10,701 nt of DNA. It comes from Dehalococcoidia bacterium (GTDB taxonomy: Bacteria > Chloroflexota > Dehalococcoidia > Lucifugimonadales > SHYF01). Shown here in pieces: positions 6,468-10,701 of this stretch. Under the pieces are notes generated by a model that did not search any database, had not been told where the DNA came from, and saw nothing but the letters and a program-made list of their open reading frames with translations. Location of the stretch: positions 1 through 10,701 of the forward strand of contig SHYF01000046.1 in NCBI GenBank assembly GCA_009692985.1. Reading direction: 5' to 3'. Numbering within the stretch: position 1 is the first letter of the stretch; every line of letters begins with the position of its first letter. Made by a program: the position numbers and the translations under genes.

Positions 6468-6496
6468 TTGACCACGGCACATACTAAAAGCATTCT
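6468..6496 (+). promoter_or_regulatory. Weak promoter candidate for the Lon-like gene
   Basis: The divergent gap between the CPBP gene and the Lon-like gene (about 6328-6526, depending on the CPBP start) contains TTGACC at 6468-6473, five of six matches to a sigma-70 -35 box. CATTCT lies 17 bases downstream at 6491-6496, only three of six matches to a -10 box. The position would give a leader of about 25 bases. No CIRCE heat-shock inverted repeat was seen, and no convincing promoter was found on the minus strand for the CPBP-trpA operon. Confidence 0.25.
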
Positions 6497-6526
6497 TATC
6501 CACCATTCCAGGACAGGAGCGTAACC

Positions 6527-8980
6527 ATGGACGCCGATTCCTTAAAGGTTCCACCTGAACATCTGACTACGTACTGCGACCCAGAAAGCCTTGGGTTCCA
6601 GACCACAGAGGAGCTAGTCCCATTGGAAGGAACAGTGGGGCAGGGCCGCGCCGTCAGTGCCCTGGAGTTCGGGCTGAACGTGGATGCCCCGGGCTACAAC
6701 ATTTACGTGGTGGGGTTCCCAGGCACGGGCCGCACCACAACCTTGAGCAACTTGCTCAAACAGGTCGCTGCAAAGCGGCCGGCCCCCGACGACTGGTGTT
6801 ACACGCACAACTTCCGCGACCCGTTGCAGCCCGTAGCCGTGTGCCTCCCCGCCGGCACAGGCCGCCAGCTTGTCCTGGACATGGAGGAGCTGATCAGGGA
6901 CTGCCTGCGAGACATACCTGCGGCCTTCGAGAGCGACAACTATCGGACACGGGTTGAGGAGTCCTTGCAAGAGTTCCAACAGAAGCGGGAGGCAATCACC
7001 AAAGGAATAGAGACGACCGCCAGGCAAGATGGGTTCATCGTGCAGCCTTCGCCCCTGGGCGTTGTCACCACGCCCCTGAAGGACGGCCAGCCTATCACTC
7101 GGGAGCGTTACAACCAGCTTCCCGAAGAGGAGAAGGCGACTCTGCGGTCGAAGAGCGAGGCGCTCCAGAGTTTCATTGACCAGCAGCTGGCGGCGCTCCG
7201 GCGCCTGGAGAGGGAGGCCGCCAAGCGCAGGACAGAGGTGGACAGAGACGTGGTGCGGGCAGTAATCAACCCTGCCATCAACGAGCTGAAAGAGAAATTC
7301 CGGGACATCCCCGCCCTGGTCCAATACCTAGATGATGTGCGCCAGGACATTGCTGAACACGTGGACGACTTCCGAAACCCCGACGACCAACAGCCCCAGC
7401 AGCAGACCATGGAAGCTGCCATGGCCAAGGAGACAGCCGATGCAGAACGGTTCCTTCGGTACAAGATCAACGTGCTAGTGGATAACAGCCATGCCCAGGG
7501 AGCACCAGTGATCTTTGAGTACAGCCCCACATACTACAACCTGTTTGGCAGAGTAGAGTACCGGCCCCGCTTCGGCACCGCCGCCACGGACCTGTCCATG
7601 ATCCGCCCTGGCGCCATTCATCTGGCCAGCGGCGGCTACCTGGCCCTCCAGGCACGGGACGTGCTATCCAATCCCCTGGTCTGGGAAACACTCAAACGGG
7701 TGTTGCGCAGCCGCGAGGCCAGGATAGAGAACATAGGTGAGCAGTTCAGCGCCATTCCCACCGCCACCCTGAGGCCCCAACCTATTCCAGTGCAGACCAA
7801 GATCATCCTCATGGGCACTCCCATGCTGTTCAACGCGCTGCAGAGGGTGGAAGAGGACTTTCGGAAGTTCTTCAAGGTCAAGTCGGATTTCGACCTGTCC
7901 ATAGACCGTACCCCGGAGAACACACGCTTCTACGCCTCATTCGTGTGCAACCAGTGCAGGGACACTGGCGTGCGTCCGTTTCACAAGACCGCCGTGGCCA
8001 AGCTGGTGGAGCACGCCTCACGGCTGGTGGAGCATCAGGGCAAGCTCACTACCCGCTTCATAGACATAGTTGACCTCATCACCGAGGCGGACCACTGGGC
8101 GAAAGAGGATGGCAACAGCCGGCTGGTGACAGCCCAACACGTGGCCAGGGCAATCAAGGAGCGCATTTATCGTTCCAATCTGCCGGAGGAGCGCCTGCAG
8201 GAGTTCTTCGACGACGGCACCATCAAAATTGATACCGACGGAGCCGTGGTGGGCCAGATAAACGGCATGTCCGTGATAGACATGGGGGACTACGCCTTTG
8301 GCCGTCCGATACGCATCATCGCCCGCACTGCTCTGGGGCGGGGCCAGGTATCCATTGACCGGGAGGCCCAGATGACAGGACGTACCCACAACAAGGGGTT
8401 CTTCATCCTGACGGGCTACGTCATGGGCAAGTACGGCCAGGACAAGCCCCTCAGCTTCCGCAGCAGCATAGGCTTCGAGCAGACCTATGATGAGGTGGAG
8501 GGTGACTCCGCCTCATCCGCTGAGCTGTACGCCCTGCTCTCCAGCTTGGCAGCATCACCCATCCAACAGAGCATCGCCGTAACGGGGTCAGTAAACCAGC
8601 GCGGCGAAATCCAGGCCATAGGCGGGGCCATCTACAAGATTGAGGGCTTCTTTGACGTGTGCAAGGCCAAGGGCCTAACGGGACGCCAGGGCGTCATTAT
8701 CCCCAAGGACAACATCAGGAACCTTGTGCTCCGCGAAGATGTTATCCAGGCGGTCCGCGACGGCCTGTTCACCGTCTACGCCGTGGACACAGTTGAGCAG
8801 GGCATGGAAATACTGACCGGGATGCCGGCGGGGGAGGCCGACGCTATCGGACGCTACCCAGAAGGCACGCTGAACTACGCTATCAGCAAGAACCTGGAAC
8901 AAATGGCCGCCAAAGCCAGGAACGCGGAACGCGGGAGCAGCTACGGCGACCAGTCTGGAGGCACCAGCCTCACCCCATAG
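6527..8980 (+). CDS. Lon-like ATP-dependent protease (AAA_32 / LonB-like family)
   Basis: An 817-residue cytoplasmic protease of the Lon superfamily. Residues about 20-80 hold the degenerate P-loop region with GFPGTGRTT at 63-71, where Arg69 stands in place of the Walker A lysine. Residues about 140-260 are long charged helices, probably a coiled coil. Residues about 340-520 hold the rest of the AAA module; the Walker B-like strand is GGYLALQA, with Gln375 where an acid would be expected, followed by TKIILMGTPMLFNAL. A CxxC pair sits at 474-477. The C-terminal Lon protease domain (about 590-790) has the catalytic dyad intact: Ser661 in EGDSASSAE and Lys704 in GGAIYKIEG. Their 43-residue spacing equals that of E. 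coli Lon S679/K722. The start has AGGAG seven bases before the ATG. The family is known to include members with altered nucleotide-binding residues, so ATP use here is uncertain. It is transcribed alone, divergent from the CPBP-trpA operon. Confidence 0.93.
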   Translation: MDADSLKVPPEHLTTYCDPESLGFQTTEELVPLEGTVGQGRAVSALEFGLNVDAPGYNIYVVGFPGTGRTTTLSNLLKQVAAKRPAPDDWCYTHNFRDPLQPVAVCLPAGTGRQLVLDMEELIRDCLRDIPAAFESDNYRTRVEESLQEFQQKREAITKGIETTARQDGFIVQPSPLGVVTTPLKDGQPITRERYNQLPEEEKATLRSKSEALQSFIDQQLAALRRLEREAAKRRTEVDRDVVRAVINPAINELKEKFRDIPALVQYLDDVRQDIAEHVDDFRNPDDQQPQQQTMEAAMAKETADAERFLRYKINVLVDNSHAQGAPVIFEYSPTYYNLFGRVEYRPRFGTAATDLSMIRPGAIHLASGGYLALQARDVLSNPLVWETLKRVLRSREARIENIGEQFSAIPTATLRPQPIPVQTKIILMGTPMLFNALQRVEEDFRKFFKVKSDFDLSIDRTPENTRFYASFVCNQCRDTGVRPFHKTAVAKLVEHASRLVEHQGKLTTRFIDIVDLITEADHWAKEDGNSRLVTAQHVARAIKERIYRSNLPEERLQEFFDDGTIKIDTDGAVVGQINGMSVIDMGDYAFGRPIRIIARTALGRGQVSIDREAQMTGRTHNKGFFILTGYVMGKYGQDKPLSFRSSIGFEQTYDEVEGDSASSAELYALLSSLAASPIQQSIAVTGSVNQRGEIQAIGGAIYKIEGFFDVCKAKGLTGRQGVIIPKDNIRNLVLREDVIQAVRDGLFTVYAVDTVEQGMEILTGMPAGEADAIGRYPEGTLNYAISKNLEQMAAKARNAERGSSYGDQSGGTSLTP

Positions 8981-9002
8981 GTAAGGCTTGCCAAAAGCGC
9001 CG

Positions 9003-9091
9003 TTAGCAGGCTGCGGGGAAAAGGGTGTGCAGAGGGGCGAAGGGACGGGGGTCGCGGGGATGGTCGAGGGAGTTTTTCGGCACCCTGTTAG
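9003..9091 (+). repeat. Palindromic TIR element, copy 2 (89 bp, internally shorter)
   Basis: Begins TTAGCAGGCTGC (9003) and ends CACCCTGTTAG (9091), and the ends are imperfect inverted repeats. It shares with the 2194-2341 copy the same first 12 bases, the block CAGAGGGGCGAAG, and a matching tail running from GGGGAT through GTCGA and GAGTT to CACCCTG. It lacks the middle hairpins, so it looks like an internal deletion derivative. It lies in the convergent gap between the Lon-like gene and the membrane protein gene, where its paired ends could act as a bidirectional transcription end. No ORF is present. Confidence 0.7.
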
Positions 9092-9120
9092 ATAGAATCA
9101 GCACCTGTGATGTCAGCCTT

Positions 9121-9657
9121 CTAATCCGATCGCTTCACCACGACTCCGGCAAGCATATACAAGGCTGGCGTGGCCAACGCCAAAGTAGCAGCTGCCGCAA
9201 GCATAATGATCACTCCCGCGCCAATGGCCATGTCGGCTAGACCAAAGCCCATGACTGCCATGTTCAAGGCGGTTCTCAAGGTCAGGCCAGTGACGTAGGT
9301 AGTCCTGGCGCTAGCATATGCCTCTGGAGTCACAAAAAGGGCACTCTTCATCTCAGAATAACGGAGTGTAGTAGGCACGCCCGACTTTAGAACCTCGCCC
9401 TTGATCGAAGTGCGATGAAGCTCTATGGTCTTCGCCTGCGCCCCTGCTGTCTTGGAGTCGGTGACCGGGGCGCCTTCCAGCGCGCCGAGCTGGACGCCAT
9501 CCACGCCGGTCTTGACCTGCTCTGCCACAAGCGCCGCCTTTATCATCTCCTTGGCATCCAGCCCCTTCACAACAAAGAAAAGGCCCCCGGCCAGCAGGCA
9601 CAGGCCAATGGCCAGCGTTGAAACCCACGGCGAGTGTCTCCTGAACAAATACAGCAT
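9121..9657 (-). CDS. Membrane protein of unknown function (one N-terminal and two C-terminal helices)
   Basis: The 178-residue product is not assigned to a named family. Residues 1-12 are basic (RRH), followed by a membrane helix at about 13-32 (STLAIGLCLLAGGLFFVV). Residues about 35-120 are soluble and probably outside the cell: they start KGLDAKEMIKAALVAEQVKTG and continue as a polar stretch with few hydrophobic runs. Two further helices follow at about 127-150 and 152-172. The C-terminus is short and basic (VVKRSD). I recall similar uncharacterised proteins of this layout in Chloroflexota and Actinomycetota, but cannot confirm this here. The start at ATG 9657 has only weak ribosome-binding signals (AAGG four bases away, a G-run further up). 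It follows the VOC gene on the same strand after 108 bases that contain a 17-base tandem repeat, and it is convergent with the Lon-like gene. Confidence 0.75.
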   Translation of the reverse strand: MLYLFRRHSPWVSTLAIGLCLLAGGLFFVVKGLDAKEMIKAALVAEQVKTGVDGVQLGALEGAPVTDSKTAGAQAKTIELHRTSIKGEVLKSGVPTTLRYSEMKSALFVTPEAYASARTTYVTGLTLRTALNMAVMGFGLADMAIGAGVIIMLAAAATLALATPALYMLAGVVVKRSD

Positions 9658-9674
9658 ACCGCCTTACCCCCCTT

Positions 9675-9708
9675 CAATAGCTCCTGCCTGGCAATAGCTC
9701 CTATGTGG
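9675..9708. repeat. Two tandem 17-base units upstream of the membrane protein gene
   Basis: CAATAGCTCCTGCCTGG is followed directly by CAATAGCTCCTATGTGG, matching at 14 of 17 positions. On the minus strand each unit carries AGGAGCTATTG. The pair lies 18-51 bases upstream of the membrane protein start. It may be a simple duplication or a paired regulatory site; nothing more can be said from one sequence. Confidence 0.5.
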
Positions 9709-9765
9709 ATATCATTACTGGACTGGGCAGAACCATGCTGTGAGGCCAAGAGCCTACCATGAATG

Positions 9766-10125
9766 CTACCCGGGCTGCTGCAGAAGCTGAAGTATGTTCC
9801 CATCGGGGTCATGGAAAGTAGCCACCCAGCCACCCCAGCGCTCTCGTTCCGGGGGCCGGAGGAAGGAAACTCCTTTCTCCTGAAGCAGCGTGTACACCTG
9901 CTGGATGTCAGTTACCGCCAGGTTCACCATCACCCTGTTTGGGTCCTTCGCCTTCCCAGAGACACCATCGTGCCTGCCGATGCTGAGCCTTGCATCCCCA
10001 AAGCTGAAGGCTACGAAGTCCGGCCTCACGGAGTGCGGCGTTAGCCCCAGCACATCCAGGTAGAACGCCACTAGCCGCTCTACGTTGTCGGTCCACAGGA
10101 TTACGCCCGCTATGCCTTCAATCAT
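9766..10125 (-). CDS. VOC (glyoxalase/bleomycin-resistance/dioxygenase fold) protein
   Basis: A 119-residue, single-unit VOC protein with two beta-alpha-beta-beta-beta halves. The first half has VILWTDNVERLVAFYLDVLGL (about 8-28), the usual metal-site strand plus helix, then FVAFSFGDARLSI. The second half has VMVNLAVTDIQQVYTLLQEKG (about 65-85) and ends WVATFHDPDGNILQLLQ, the typical DPDGN turn. In metal-dependent members a Glu often follows that turn (DPDGNxxEL); here Gln is found, so a metal-dependent glyoxalase I role is not assured. Substrate and reaction are unknown; relatives include lyases, dioxygenases and antibiotic-binding proteins. It probably acts as a dimer in the cytoplasm. ATG 10125 has GGG seven bases upstream, a weak ribosome site. 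It follows thpR after 43 bases on the same strand, so the two may be cotranscribed. Confidence 0.85.
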   Translation of the reverse strand: MIEGIAGVILWTDNVERLVAFYLDVLGLTPHSVRPDFVAFSFGDARLSIGRHDGVSGKAKDPNRVMVNLAVTDIQQVYTLLQEKGVSFLRPPERERWGGWVATFHDPDGNILQLLQQPG

Positions 10126-10168
10126 TAAAACCCAAGTCCTGAAAGTCCCACAATCCTACGCCCCTCGC

Positions 10169-10701
10169 CTATCCTAGTTGGCCCTGCCCTCTGCGGCGGT
10201 AAGTCGCGCCTCCGGCGGTAAGCTGGCTTTCCATCAAACTCAACGTCGTCACAGGCATCGCCAGGGGCTGGGCTAAGCTCATCCCTTCTATGGCCTGGGC
10301 TAACCTTTCCAGCGACGTGGGCGACAGCCGGCCATTCACCCGCCCCAGAGTCAGATGCGCCGAGAACGCCCGGGTCGCTCTGGCAAACCCCTGGCCTTCC
10401 AACGCCTCCTCCAGCCGCTCATGTATCTGGAAGAGAGGCCCCATATCGCCCTGAACCCACAGCCAAACGACCCTGGGCGCGCGCATGTTAGGGAAAGCGC
10501 CAGCACCTTGGACGTGGAGAACTAAGGGCGATGCCCCTGCCACGGCGCTCCTCATGGAAGAGAGAATGCCCGCAACCTGCTCTTCAGAGGCGTTCCCCAG
10601 GAACTTCAGAGTCAGGTGAACACCCTCTGTCCGGACCCAGCGGATTCCGATAATCCCCTGCCGGCGGAGCTCTTCCATGGCCGTGTCAATGTATCTTGCC
10701 A
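10169..10701 (-). CDS. thpR: RNA 2',3'-cyclic phosphodiesterase (5' end beyond the window)
   Basis: A member of the 2H phosphoesterase family (LigT/ThpR), which opens 2',3'-cyclic phosphate ends of RNA and was first described for 2'-5' RNA ligation. Both HxTx motifs are present: HLTLKFLG and HLTLGRV, with the two His 87 residues apart (H21 and H108 counted from the ATG at 10678). The usual FPNMRAPRVVWL segment lies between them. That ATG is probably internal: the frame stays open to the window edge (ARYIDTA before MEELRRQG), and the family's N-terminal strand (MRLFIAxxLP) should lie before this, so about 15-20 residues are outside the window. The C-terminus looks complete, with stop TAG at 10171-10169. 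It appears to lead a minus-strand group with the VOC and membrane protein genes. Confidence 0.92.
   Translation of the reverse strand, partial: ARYIDTAMEELRRQGIIGIRWVRTEGVHLTLKFLGNASEEQVAGILSSMRSAVAGASPLVLHVQGAGAFPNMRAPRVVWLWVQGDMGPLFQIHERLEEALEGQGFARATRAFSAHLTLGRVNGRLSPTSLERLAQAIEGMSLAQPLAMPVTTLSLMESQLTAGGATYRRRGQGQLG

Noticed and set aside
6406..6526. CIRCE or other heat-shock operator before the Lon-like gene
   Set aside because: No TTAGCACTC/GAGTGCTAA inverted repeat or similar palindrome is present.
6614..7324. 236-codon open frame on the minus strand, opposite the Lon-like gene
   Set aside because: Antisense to well-supported coding sequence, with no ribosome site or recognisable domain.

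Overview
The window looks like part of a chromosome from a moderately GC-rich bacterium, and ordinary housekeeping genes fill most of it. The gene set suggests a Chloroflexota lineage of the Dehalococcoidia/SAR202 kind: a compact aromatic amino acid operon with a Thermotoga-type DAHP synthase and an AroH-type chorismate mutase, a Lon-like protease of the AAA_32 type, and small palindromic intergenic repeats. This placement is inferred from gene types and was not tested by any search.

Layout from right to left along the minus strand. At the right edge is a 5'-truncated thpR (RNA 2',3'-cyclic phosphodiesterase), then a VOC-fold protein and an unrecognised three-helix membrane protein. Convergent to these, on the plus strand, is an 817-residue Lon-like protease (6527-8980). 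Divergent from it is the main minus-strand operon: a CPBP-family membrane protease, trpA, aroH, a previously uncalled 44-codon ORF, aroF, ribF, then a palindromic repeat and tyrS. A second, different inverted-repeat element separates tyrS from a family-2 O-methyltransferase that runs off the left edge.

The operon core is tightly coupled. trpA and aroH overlap by ATGA, aroH abuts the small ORF, the small ORF overlaps aroF by ATGA, and aroF lies two bases from ribF. AroF commits carbon to the shikimate pathway, AroH diverts chorismate to prephenate for Phe/Tyr, TrpA performs the indole-releasing step of Trp synthesis, and TyrS loads the Tyr product.

Three points stand out. (1) The small ORF has a strong Shine-Dalgarno, is 10/44 aromatic (Y, F, W), and sits directly in front of the DAHP synthase gene; it may be a regulatory leader peptide. 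(2) The CPBP protease has an in-frame TAA exactly inside its last conserved HxxxN motif, with the expected tail and a second stop continuing in frame. (3) Two copies of one small terminal-inverted-repeat element occur 6.7 kb apart (2194-2341 and 9003-9091); one supplies the stop codon of ribF. No tRNA, rRNA, CRISPR array, integrase or transposase gene was seen.
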